A stretch of 64,000 nucleotides of DNA from Streptomyces rubiginosohelvolus. GTDB taxonomy: Bacteria; Actinomycetota; Actinomycetes; Streptomycetales; Streptomycetaceae. The stretch is taken from positions 620,001-684,000 of the forward strand of contig NZ_BMTW01000001.1 of the NCBI RefSeq assembly GCF_014649875.1, read 5' to 3'. The position numbers and the translations under genes are program-made. The notes beneath the pieces were generated by a model, which did no database searches, was not told the origin of the DNA, and saw only the letters and a list, made by a program, of their open reading frames with translations. This document shows, piece after piece, positions 1-7,597 of this stretch; the first letter of the stretch is position 1, and each line of letters opens with the position of its first letter.

Positions 1-1550
1 GGAGCGGGAGGCGGCCCTGGACGTGGTGGCCGCGTGCGGCTTCCTGCCCCTGGCCATCCGCATCGCCGCCTCCCGCCTGGCGGCGCGCCGCACCTGGACG
101 GTGTCGGTGCTGGCCGCGAAGCTCGCGGACGAGCGGCGCCGGCTGGACGAGCTCCAGGCGGGGGACCTCGCGGTGAAGGCGACGTTCGAACTCGGCTACG
201 GCCAGCTGGAACCGGCCCAGGCCCGCGCCTTCCGCCTCCTGGGCCTCGCGGACGGCCCGGACATCTCCCTGGCCGCGGCCGCCGCCCTGCTGAACCTGGA
301 CCCGCACGCGGCGGAGGACCTCCTGGAGGCCCTGGTCGACACGAGCCTGGTGGAGTCCGCCGCCCCGGGCCGCTACCGCTACCACGACCTGGTGCGCCTC
401 TACGCGCGTGCGTGCGCGGAGCGGGACGAGCGGGCGGTGGAGCGGGAGTCGGCGTTGTCGCGGCTGCTGGACTTCTATCTGGCGACGGCTGCGGGGGTGT
501 ATGCGCTGGAGCGGCCGGGGGACCGGTTGGTGGACCACCTGGAGCCGACGGATCACGCGGGCCTCGTCTTCGCCGACCGGCACGCGGCCCTGGACTGGCT
601 GTACACGGAGGCGACCAACCTGCTGGCCTGCGTGCGCCAGGTGGCACGCCCGGCCACCCTGCGCCGCACGGTGGACCTGCTGTACGCCGCCCTGGACCTG
701 GGCGAGTCGGGTGCGAACGCGAAGCAGTACGAAGCGGCGGCCGTGACCGTGCGCGAAGCAGCCCGCGAGTGCGGTGACCCCCGGGCGGAGAGCCGAGCCG
801 TCATGTCGCTGGCCAACGCGCACCAGTTGGCGGGCCGGTTCGACCATGCGGACCGGGAGGCCGAGGAGGCGATGCGGCTGGCCGAGACCGCCCAGGACCT
901 GCTGGCGGTCAGCTGGGCGGCCAACGCCCGGGGCATCATCGCGCTCTACCACAACCGCCACCAGGACGGCGAAGCCTTCCTGAACCAGGCGATCGACGCG
1001 TTCCGCAGCGACGGCAACCGGCCGGGCGAGGCCAGCGCCCTGTGCAACCTCTCCCGCATCCACCTCGCCACGGGACGAACCGCCAGTGCGATCACGCTGG
1101 CCCGCTCCGGCATCGGGATCTACGACTCCCTGGGGCATGCCCTGCGCGGCGCGAACGGCCGCTACGCCCTGGGCATGGCGCTGACCCAGAGCGGCGAGTT
1201 CGCGGCCGCCACCGCGAAGCTGACCGAGGCGCTGGAGATATTCCGCGACAGTCGCCAGCGGCTGTGGGAGGGCATGTCCCTGTTCCGGCTGGCGGAGGTG
1301 GAGATCGCATCCGGCCGGCCCGCGCAGGCCGCCCCAGTACGCGGAACTCGCGCTGACCGTCCTGCGGGGCATCGGCGGCGAGTGGCGGCGGGGGAACGTC
1401 CTGACCGTGCTGGGACGCGCACTGGCGGGCATAGGCCAGACCGGACGCGCGCAGGTCTGCTGGAACGAGGCGCTGGGCATCTACGACGATCTGGACGCGC
1501 CGGAGGCGGAGGGCGTCCGCTCCCTGCTGACGGGCATCTCGACGCACTGA
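1..1550 (+). pseudogene. afsR: AfsR, C-terminal half, cut by the window edge and carrying a frameshift
   Basis: This is the 3' half of an AfsR-type regulator (SARP DNA-binding domain, NB-ARC ATPase, TPR). AfsR is phosphorylated by AfsK and activates afsS. The reading frame enters at base 2 with the end of the NB-ARC domain (CGFLPLAIRIA, the GLPLA-type motif) and the helical ELGYGQL region, followed by TPR-like repeats. At the CCCC run 1332-1335 the frame shifts: the original frame continues as Pro/Arg-rich nonsense to 1657, whereas removing one C gives QYAELALTVL and a clean TPR tail ending ...LLTGISTH at the TGA of 1550. About 515 codons remain here, against roughly 990 for S. coelicolor AfsR (from memory). 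The identity rests on the downstream afsS and the nearby afsK. The frameshift may be a real mutation or a homopolymer sequencing error. If it is real, the last 71 residues are replaced. Confidence 0.8.
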
Positions 1551-1560
1551 AGCAGGCGCG

Positions 1561-1592
1561 TTCATCGTTCGTTTATCGCCCCCCGCCATGCT
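1561..1592 (+). promoter_or_regulatory. Putative AfsR box and -10 of the afsS promoter
   Basis: Two direct heptamers, TTCATCG (1561-1567) and TTTATCG (1572-1578), start 11 bp apart. Eight bases later lies a weak -10-like CATGCT (1587-1592). This is the geometry known for SARP regulators: an 11-bp-period direct repeat about 8 bp upstream of the -10, replacing the -35. AfsR is known to bind such a repeat at the afsS promoter. The site is read directly from the sequence; AfsR binding is inferred. Confidence 0.6.
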
Positions 1593-1754
1593 CAGTCCTG
1601 TCGATCCGTCGCGTCGGGGGGCAGACGGGGGCGACATCGGGCGCGCTATTAAGGTGAGCGGCCCCAAGAGGCCCGCCCAGCAGTCCACGGGGGAACAGCT
1701 GGACGGGCCTCGTCAACCCACTGCGCATCGCACAGAGAGAAGGAGTTGACCATC

Positions 1755-1907
1755 ATGGCCGACGCCACGAAGAAGGACCCGGTCTTCAAGCCCGCCGACC
1801 AGCACGCGACCGGCGAGCCGACGACGCAGGACCAGCACGCGACCGGCGAGCCGGTGACGACGCAGGACCAGCACGCCACGTCGGAACCGTTCAAGCCGAA
1901 GAAGTAG
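1755..1907 (+). CDS. afsS: AfsS, small repeat-containing activator of secondary metabolism
   Basis: This gene encodes a 50-residue hydrophilic protein made almost entirely of three imperfect copies of a (T/K)xxDQHATxEP unit (around residues 12-22, 23-33 and 35-45), closed by FKPKK. This repeat is the signature of AfsS (AfsR2), often annotated as sigma-like protein, which links the AfsK-AfsR phosphorelay to antibiotic production in Streptomyces. It has no hydrophobic segment or recognisable fold. S. coelicolor AfsS is about 63 residues, so this is a short member. The start is fixed by AAGGAG about 8 bases upstream. It lies 204 bp after afsR on the same strand, behind a putative AfsR box, and is followed by a strong hairpin. 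The first two repeat units are nearly identical at the DNA level, suggesting recent duplication or gene conversion. Confidence 0.85.
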   Translation: MADATKKDPVFKPADQHATGEPTTQDQHATGEPVTTQDQHATSEPFKPKK

Positions 1908-1985
1908 GCCTCCCCGACGGGGATACGGGGGACGCGGTCGCGGCGACGCCGAGGGGGAGCCGCCGCGGTCGCGGTACGGGGGAAT

Positions 1986-2029
1986 GTGTGAGGGGCCCGA
2001 GACGGGGGAAACGCTCGGGCCCCTCACAC
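1986..2029. terminator. Strong bidirectional hairpin terminator
   Basis: A perfect 16-bp inverted repeat (arms 1986-2001 and 2014-2029, loop 12) lies between the convergent ends of afsS and the acyl-CoA ligase. It can serve both strands. Confidence 0.8.
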
Positions 2030-2046
2030 GTGTCCGGGGGCGGGAC

Positions 2047-3603
2047 CTACCGCCCCCGGAGCTCCCCCTTCACCACCTTGCCGCTCGCGTTGCGCGGCAG
2101 TTCCGGGACGAACTCCACCGTCCTCGGGACCTTGAAGTTCGCCATCTCGCGGCGGGACCAGGCGATCAGGTCGTCCGCGGTGAGTGTCGCGCCCCGGCGA
2201 CGGACCGCGTAGGCCTTGCCCACCTCGCCGAGGCGCGGGTCCGGGACGCCGATGACCGCGACGTCGGCCACGTCCGGGTGGAGGCCGAGGAGCTGTTCTA
2301 TCTCGGCCGGGTACGCGTTGAAGCCGCCCACGATGAACATGTCCTTGATCCGGTCCGTGATCCTGAGGTTGCCCGCCGCGTCCAGGACGCCCACGTCGCC
2401 GGTGCGGAGCCAGCCGTCCTCGGTCATCGTGGTGGCCGTCGTCTCCGGGTCCTCGAAGTAGCCGGTCATCACGGTGAAGCCGCGGACCTGCACCTCGCCC
2501 GGTGCGCCCGGGTCCGCCAGGACGCGGATCTCGGTGCCGGGGATCGCGCGGCCCGAGGTGGTCGCCACGATCTCCGGTGCGTCGCCCCTCCGGCACATCG
2601 TGACGATGCCGCTCGCCTCGGAGAGGCCGTACGCCGTGAGGACCGTCGCGATGTGCAGTTCGTTGCGCAGGCGCTCCACCAGCTGGAGGGGGACCACCGC
2701 CGCGCCCGTCACCACCAGGCGCAGGGCCGACAGGTCGTGCGCCTCGCGTGCCGGGTGGTCCAGCAGGGACTGGTGGAGGGTCGGCGGGCCGGGGAGGACG
2801 GAGATCCGTTCCGCCGCGATGTTCGCCAGCACCGTGTCCACGTTGAACACCGGCTGCGGCACCATCGTGGCCCCCCGCATCAGGCAGGCGATGATCCCCG
2901 CCTTGTAGCCGAAGGTGTGGAAGAACGGGTTCACGATCAGGTAGCGGTCGCCCTCGCGCAGGCCCGCCAGCTCGCTCCAGATCTCGTACGCGCGCAGCGT
3001 CTGGGAGTGGGTGATCACCGCGCCTTTGGGCGCGCCCGTCGTACCCGAGGTGTAGATGATGTCGGAGGGCGACGACGGGGCGATCGCCGCCGCCCGGTCC
3101 CGTACGGCGGCGGACTCCACCCCCTCCCCCGCCGCCAGGAAGTCCGGCCAGCTCGTGTAGTCCTCGGGAGCCGTGTCCGCCAGCACCACCACCCGCTCCA
3201 GGTCCGGCAGTTTCACCTCCGCCCGGCGCAGCGACGCCACGTACGACGTGCCCAGGAACGTACCCGTGACGAACAGCAGCCTCGCCCGGCTGCGCCGCAG
3301 GATGTACGCCGCCTCCGTGCCCTTGAAGCGGGTGTTGAGAGGGACCAGTACCGCGCCCGCACTCACCGCCCCGAGCGCCGAGACGATCCACTCCGTCGTG
3401 TTCGGGGCCCAGATCGCCACCCGGTCGCCCGGCTCCACCCCGGCGGCCATGCACGCGGCCGCCGCGCGCTCCACCCGGTCGCCGAGCTCGGCGTACGAGA
3501 GCCGGGTGCGGCCGTCGGCCACCGCCTCGGCCGGGCCGTACCGCTCGGCCGCCGCCCGTACCAGCCCCGGGATGCTGCCCCACTCCTCGTCGCCCCGCAT
3601 CAC
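2047..3603 (-). CDS. AMP-forming acyl-CoA synthetase, FadD3-like
   Basis: This is a 518-aa adenylate-forming ligase that activates a carboxylic acid to its CoA thioester. The AMP-binding P-loop YTSGTTGAPKG lies at 184-194, followed by NPFFHTFGYKAG, TAYGLSEASG, GWLRTGDVG, DRIKDMFIVGG and the C-terminal PRNASGKV with the adenylation lysine. The match to remembered Mycobacterium FadD3 (3aα-H-4α(3'-propanoate)-7aβ-methylhexahydro-1,5-indanedione (HIP)-CoA ligase) is unusually close through VAIW.PNT, VPLNTR, FFH.FGYKAG, VLPGPPT.(H/Y)QSLLDHPAR and LTAYGL. A HIP-like or other alicyclic propionate is therefore a reasonable but unproven substrate. It diverges from the LTP gene at 3700, and a CTGAC-N5-GTCAG palindrome sits 27 bp before the start codon. 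Its location between afsS and afsK is notable. Confidence 0.85.
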   Translation of the reverse strand: MMRGDEEWGSIPGLVRAAAERYGPAEAVADGRTRLSYAELGDRVERAAAACMAAGVEPGDRVAIWAPNTTEWIVSALGAVSAGAVLVPLNTRFKGTEAAYILRRSRARLLFVTGTFLGTSYVASLRRAEVKLPDLERVVVLADTAPEDYTSWPDFLAAGEGVESAAVRDRAAAIAPSSPSDIIYTSGTTGAPKGAVITHSQTLRAYEIWSELAGLREGDRYLIVNPFFHTFGYKAGIIACLMRGATMVPQPVFNVDTVLANIAAERISVLPGPPTLHQSLLDHPAREAHDLSALRLVVTGAAVVPLQLVERLRNELHIATVLTAYGLSEASGIVTMCRRGDAPEIVATTSGRAIPGTEIRVLADPGAPGEVQVRGFTVMTGYFEDPETTATTMTEDGWLRTGDVGVLDAAGNLRITDRIKDMFIVGGFNAYPAEIEQLLGLHPDVADVAVIGVPDPRLGEVGKAYAVRRRGATLTADDLIAWSRREMANFKVPRTVEFVPELPRNASGKVVKGELRGR

Positions 3604-3629
3604 GCGCCCGCCTTCCGCCGCCGCACTAG

Positions 3630-3644
3630 CTGACTATCCGTCAG
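3630..3644. promoter_or_regulatory. Palindromic operator a of the acyl-CoA regulon
   Basis: CTGACTATCCGTCAG is a perfect 5-bp-arm palindrome between the divergent FadD3-like and LTP genes, 26 and 55 bp from their start codons. It is one of ten copies in the window. Confidence 0.7.
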
Positions 3645-3699
3645 ATTAGCGGTAGCCTCTGCCGCTGTCAGCAGGCGCGACAGTGCGGGAGGTCAGCGG

Positions 3700-4848
3700 A
3701 TGGCGACGCTCAAGGACGCTACGGCGATAGCCGGGATTGGACAGACGGCGTTCGCGAAACGCCTCCCGGAGTCCGAGAAGACCCTCGCCTGCCGGGCGAT
3801 CCTCGCCGCCCTCGACGACGCGGGCATCGCCCCGTCGGAGGTCGACGGCTTCGCCTCGTACACCATGGAGGAGACCGACGAGGTCGAGGTCGCCAAGGCG
3901 ATCGGGGCCGGGGACGTCACCTTCTTCTCCAAGGTGGGGTACGGCGGGGGCGGCTCCTGCGCCACCCTCGGCCACCTCGCCGCCGCGATCGCCACCGGGC
4001 AGGCGAGCGTCGGGGTCGCCTGGCGGTCGCGGAAGCGCGGGTCCGGCCCACGGCCGTGGAAGAACACCGCCGTGCAGCTCCCCACCCCCGCCCAGTGGAC
4101 CCGGCCCTACGGGCTGCTGCGGCCCGCCGACGAGATCGGCATGCTCGCCCGGCGCTACATGCACGAGTACGGGGCCACCCGCGACCACCTCTTCAACGTC
4201 GCCCTGGCCTGCCGCAACCGGGCCAACCAGAACCCGGACGCGATCATGTACGACCGCCCCCTGACCCGCGAGATGTACATGACCTCCCGCTGGATCAGCG
4301 AGCCCCTCTGCCTCTTCGACAACTGCCTGGAGACGGACGGGGCGTTGGCCTGCGTCATCGTCGCCGCCGAGCGCGCCCGCGACTGCCGGCAGAAGCCCGT
4401 CTACCTCCACTCCGTCGCCCAGGGGCTGCCCGCTCAGCACCACGGGATGGTCAACTACTGGAACGACGACCCGCTCACCGGCCCCGCCTGGGCAGCAGCT
4501 CGACAGCTCTGGAAGCAGGCCGACTTCGGGCCGAACGACGTCCATGTGGCCCAGATCTACGACGCGTTCACCCCGCTCGTCCCGCTCTCCCTGGAGGGCT
4601 ACGGCTTCTGCGCGCGCGGCGAGGGCGGCGCGTTCACCGAGGGCGGGGCGCTGGAGAGCGGCGGACGGCTGCCGGTCAACACCGGCGGGGGCGGGCTGAG
4701 CGAGGCGTACGTCCACGGCTTCAACCTCATCACCGAGGGCGTCAAGCAACTGCGCGGCACCTCCACCGCCCAGGTGCCGGACGCCGCCACCTGCCTGGTC
4801 ACCGCCGGTGAGGGCGTGCCGACATCCGCTGTTCTGCTGAGGAGTTGA
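3700..4848 (+). CDS. Thiolase-fold lipid-transfer protein, Ltp2-like aldolase
   Basis: This 382-aa protein is of the SCP-x/DitF thiolase-like group. In steroid side-chain degradation Ltp2 carries out a retro-aldol cleavage of a beta-hydroxy-acyl-CoA and needs a DUF35 partner; the next gene is exactly such a protein. The expected motifs are present: GIGQTAF at the N-terminus, GGGGSC near residue 83, QIYDAFTPL with Tyr287, and SEAYVHG with Tyr337. The tyrosine at 337 stands where thiolases have a catalytic histidine, as I recall for Ltp2 (two essential tyrosines), so aldolase rather than thiolase chemistry is favoured. GGAGG lies 7 bases before the ATG. The gene is first in a three-gene operon behind operator a. 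Confidence 0.8.
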   Translation: MATLKDATAIAGIGQTAFAKRLPESEKTLACRAILAALDDAGIAPSEVDGFASYTMEETDEVEVAKAIGAGDVTFFSKVGYGGGGSCATLGHLAAAIATGQASVGVAWRSRKRGSGPRPWKNTAVQLPTPAQWTRPYGLLRPADEIGMLARRYMHEYGATRDHLFNVALACRNRANQNPDAIMYDRPLTREMYMTSRWISEPLCLFDNCLETDGALACVIVAAERARDCRQKPVYLHSVAQGLPAQHHGMVNYWNDDPLTGPAWAAARQLWKQADFGPNDVHVAQIYDAFTPLVPLSLEGYGFCARGEGGAFTEGGALESGGRLPVNTGGGGLSEAYVHGFNLITEGVKQLRGTSTAQVPDAATCLVTAGEGVPTSAVLLRS

Positions 4849-4857
4849 GGCCATCCC

Positions 4858-5313
4858 ATGAGCCTGTCCGATGCCTTGCTGCTGCCCGTCACCGACGAGG
4901 ACGGCGCGCCCTTCTGGGAGTACACCGCCCGGGGCGAACTCCGCGTCCAGGCCTGCGCGTCCCCCGCCTGCGGCGAACTCCGCTTCCCGCCCCGCCCCTG
5001 CTGTCCCCACTGCGGGTCCTTCGCGAGTGAGTGGCGGCTGATGAGCGGGCGCGGACGGCTCTGGTCGTACGTCATCCCGCACCCGCCGCTCCTTCCGGCG
5101 TACGCCGAACAAGCTCCGTACAACGCCGTGTTGGTGGAGCTGGCGGACGCCCCGCAGATCCGTCTTGCCGGGAACGTCGTCGCCTCCCCCGACGCACCGC
5201 TGAACTCCGTCGACCCGGCGCGGCTGCGGATCGGGGCTCCGGTGCGGGCCGCGTTCTGCCCGGCGGGGCCGAGCGGCTCGGTCACGCTCGTCCGCTGGCT
5301 CCTGGAGCGGTGA
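4858..5313 (+). CDS. DUF35 OB-fold / zinc-ribbon acyl-CoA-associated protein
   Basis: This is a 151-aa protein with an N-terminal rubredoxin-like zinc ribbon (CASPACG near residue 36 and CCPHCG near residue 53), followed by an OB-fold with WSYVIPHPPLLPAY, a typical DUF35 arrangement. DUF35 proteins bind thiolase-fold partners and are required for Ltp2-type aldolase activity (the C-terminal part of ChsH2 in mycobacteria). It starts 9 bp after the LTP stop and is followed 3 bp later by a crotonase, so the three are almost certainly co-transcribed and this is the partner of the 3700 protein. Confidence 0.82.
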   Translation: MSLSDALLLPVTDEDGAPFWEYTARGELRVQACASPACGELRFPPRPCCPHCGSFASEWRLMSGRGRLWSYVIPHPPLLPAYAEQAPYNAVLVELADAPQIRLAGNVVASPDAPLNSVDPARLRIGAPVRAAFCPAGPSGSVTLVRWLLER

Positions 5314-5316
5314 GCG

Positions 5317-6093
5317 GTGGCGCTGCGCATCGAGCGGGAGGCCACGGCCGGGGTCGTGCTCGTCACCCTCGACCGGCCGGCGAAGCTCAACGCGATCGAC
5401 CTGGAGACCGCCGGGGAACTCGCTTCGCTGTGGCAGGAGTTGCGGTACGACGAGAGCGTACGGGCCGCCGTCCTCACCGGGGCCGGAACCCGGGCCTTCT
5501 GCACGGGGATCGACCGGGGGGTCGAGGTCCCGCAGCCTCCCTCCCCGTACGCCGTCGACGACCCGCTCCTGCGCATCGGGCCCAAGGCGAACGACCTGTG
5601 GAAGCCGGTGATCGCGGCGGTGGAGGGGATGGCCTGCGGCGGGGCGTTCTACCTGCTGGGCGAGGCGGAGTTCGTCGTCGCGTCCCGGGAGGCGACGTTC
5701 TTCGACCCGCACACGACGTACGGGATGGTCTCGGCGTACGAGGCGATCGCGATGGCCCAGCGGATGCCGTACGGGGAGGTCGCCCGGATGTCCCTGATGG
5801 GCACGGCGGAGCGGGTGAGCGCCGAGCGGGCGTACGCGGTCGGTCTGGTCAGCGAGGTGACGGAGCCGGGCGGCGCGGTGGCGGCGGCGCTGCGGTCGGC
5901 GGCCGTGATCGCGGGATACCCGACGGACGCGGTGCAGGGCACGGTCCGGGCGGTGTGGTCCGCGAAGGAGACGGCCAGGACCCAGGCGATGGCCCAGGCC
6001 CCGGCGCTGATCGCCCTGGGCAACCTGCCGCCGGACCGGCAGGCGGAGCTGTTCGGGGCGCGGGGAGCGAGCGGGGCGCCTCGGGTGCGGTGA
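5317..6093 (+). CDS. Crotonase-fold protein without the canonical hydratase glutamates
   Basis: This 258-aa enoyl-CoA hydratase/isomerase superfamily protein begins at a GTG 3 bp after the DUF35 stop. Crotonase hallmarks are LDRPAKLNAID near residue 19, the oxyanion loop RAFCTGID, and EGMACGGAFYLLG. The two glutamates used by classical hydratases are missing. In GGAFYL a Phe sits where GGCEL is expected, and in FFDPHTTYG a His sits where QPEI is expected. It may therefore be an isomerase, a C-C hydrolase or a thioesterase-like crotonase rather than a hydratase. It is the last gene of the LTP-DUF35-crotonase operon. Confidence 0.78.
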   Translation: MALRIEREATAGVVLVTLDRPAKLNAIDLETAGELASLWQELRYDESVRAAVLTGAGTRAFCTGIDRGVEVPQPPSPYAVDDPLLRIGPKANDLWKPVIAAVEGMACGGAFYLLGEAEFVVASREATFFDPHTTYGMVSAYEAIAMAQRMPYGEVARMSLMGTAERVSAERAYAVGLVSEVTEPGGAVAAALRSAAVIAGYPTDAVQGTVRAVWSAKETARTQAMAQAPALIALGNLPPDRQAELFGARGASGAPRVR

Positions 6094-6110
6094 GCGGGTG
6101 TGCCGTGCGG

Positions 6111-6629
6111 TCAGACCACCTTGGCGGTCACTTCGCAGCGCTTGACCTTGGACACCTTGCCGGGGCTCTCCATCCGTACGGTGAGGGTGCGCACCTCGCC
6201 GCCGTCGAGATTCGCGGTGGTCTCGGCGGTGTCCACGGTGTTGCCCAGTGCGTCGACGAACCGCACGTCGATCTCGTACGCCTGCGAGCCCGGCTCGTTC
6301 GCCCGCAGCTCGACCAGCGACGAGGTGACCGCCTTGCGCTTGCCCTTGCGCGGCGTGGCGCAGCGGATCACCCGGACTGCGGGGGCGTCGGACGCGGTGG
6401 GCGTCGGGGTCGAGTAGGAGCCGGAGGACGAGGAGTCGTCGTAGTCGTCGTCGTAGTCCGTGTCGCGGTAGCCGTTGTTGCTCTTCTTCGAGCTGGAGCA
6501 GCCACCGCCGCCCGAGCTGCTGCTCTTGCCGCTCTTGCCCTTGCCGCCGCTGCTGGAGGCCGAGAATCCGGTGAGCGCGAGCACCACCACGACCAGGACC
6601 GCCGCGAGCTTCATCTGTCGCCGCATCAT
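6111..6629 (-). CDS. Secreted protein of unknown function with Ser/Gly-rich linker
   Basis: A 172-aa protein with an N-terminal signal sequence (MMRRQMKLAAVLVVVVLALTG), no properly placed lipobox cysteine, and a low-complexity Ser/Gly/Lys and Asp/Tyr-rich stretch (about residues 25-75). A compact C-terminal domain of about 95 residues contains two cysteines (CATPRKG and KRCEVTAKV) that could form a disulfide. The C-terminal region looks like a beta-sandwich of the FxLYD type, with alternating hydrophobic residues (YEIDVRFVDALGN, RTLTVRM). I do not recognise a specific family. It converges with the crotonase gene, leaving 17 bp between stops. Confidence 0.7.
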   Translation of the reverse strand: MMRRQMKLAAVLVVVVLALTGFSASSSGGKGKSGKSSSSGGGGCSSSKKSNNGYRDTDYDDDYDDSSSSGSYSTPTPTASDAPAVRVIRCATPRKGKRKAVTSSLVELRANEPGSQAYEIDVRFVDALGNTVDTAETTANLDGGEVRTLTVRMESPGKVSKVKRCEVTAKVV

Positions 6630-6825
6630 GGATGCAGCCCCCCTTGAGTTTCGTTGCCGTGTATCGAGCCGGTGGCGTGCGTTGTGACCCTCAGCATGCC
6701 GTGCGGGACTCCCTGTTCAGGTCATGACCCTGTCACGGTCCGGTCATGGTCTGCGTGGCGGGGGTGATCGTCCCGGCGTAGCGTCGGTGACGGGGGCCGT
6801 TCGCGTACGCCCTGGAGGCCTGACG

Positions 6826-7512
6826 ATGATCCGCAACGTCCTCGGCTCCGTCGTCGCCCTGGCCGGGGCCGCCTCCGCCGTGCTGAGCCCGTTCCGCGAC
6901 TGGTACGGCGGGCGGGTCGGGCACGACTACCGGGTGCGGGACCTCTTCGAGGGGATCACCCCGGTGGAGTCGGGGGTGCTGGTCTCGATCCTGCTCCCGT
7001 TCCTGGCGGCGACGCTGCTGGTGGTTCTGGGCGTGGTGCTCCGGTCCCGGCTCGTGGTCGCCCTCGCGGGCCTGGTGGTGCTCGGCTTCACGATCCTGTG
7101 GATGGTCCGCCAGGGGCAGGCCTCGGGGTCGCTGGTGGTGGGCGGGGACGGGGCGGGGTTGCAGGTGGGGGTGGCCAATGCGCTGGCGGGCGGGGTGCTG
7201 ATGCTGATCGGGGCGCTGCTGATGAGTGGCCGGCGGAGCCGGCGGGAGCGGAGGGCGGTGCGGGAGCGGGAGCCGGTGGAGCCGTTCGCCGTGCCGGCGG
7301 CGGATCAGGTGGACACGTGGCCGCCGACGCAGGAGCCGGGGATGTCCGTGCAGACGTCGCCGTGGCCGGAGCCGGAGGTGGACCCGTACACGGGGCCCGA
7401 TCCCCGTGACCCCCGTACGCGGTCCTATCCGCAGGCCGCCCCGCATCCGGAGGACGACCCCCGGGACCCGGTACACCCGCCGCACCGGCCTCCGCCGCCC
7501 CCGCAGGGTTGA
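6826..7512 (+). CDS. Small multi-pass membrane protein with acidic/proline-rich tail
   Basis: A 228-aa protein. I start it at the ATG of 6826 (GGAGG about 9 bases upstream), not at the upstream in-frame ATG whose codons look non-coding. Four hydrophobic segments are visible: residues 3-22, about 49-67, 72-89 and 108-127. They are followed by an Arg-rich stop-transfer (SGRRSRRERR) and a disordered Pro/Asp-rich cytoplasmic tail. A short loop with RDWYGGRVGHDYRVRDLF follows the first helix. No known family is recognised. It lies convergent to afsK across a perfect 50-bp palindrome. Confidence 0.7.
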   Translation: MIRNVLGSVVALAGAASAVLSPFRDWYGGRVGHDYRVRDLFEGITPVESGVLVSILLPFLAATLLVVLGVVLRSRLVVALAGLVVLGFTILWMVRQGQASGSLVVGGDGAGLQVGVANALAGGVLMLIGALLMSGRRSRRERRAVREREPVEPFAVPAADQVDTWPPTQEPGMSVQTSPWPEPEVDPYTGPDPRDPRTRSYPQAAPHPEDDPRDPVHPPHRPPPPPQG

Positions 7513-7535
7513 CGCCCGCCCCGGTCGAGGGTTCC

Positions 7536-7585
7536 GTCCTCAATCGCCGGACGGGCTCGATCGAGCCCGTCCGGCGATTGAGGAC
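7536..7585. repeat. Perfect 50-bp palindrome, Streptomyces dispersed terminator-like element
   Basis: Two 25-bp arms meet at a central GATC with no loop. The arm carries CAATCGCCGGACGGGC, which recurs in modified form at 41135-41277. It lies between convergent genes and probably acts as a bidirectional terminator. Confidence 0.75.
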
Positions 7586-7597
7586 AAAGAAGGTGGC

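Noticed and set aside
2024..3633. Long frames on both strands over the FadD3-like gene
   Set aside because: Only the 2047-3603 minus frame has ligase motifs; the others are GC-driven shadows.
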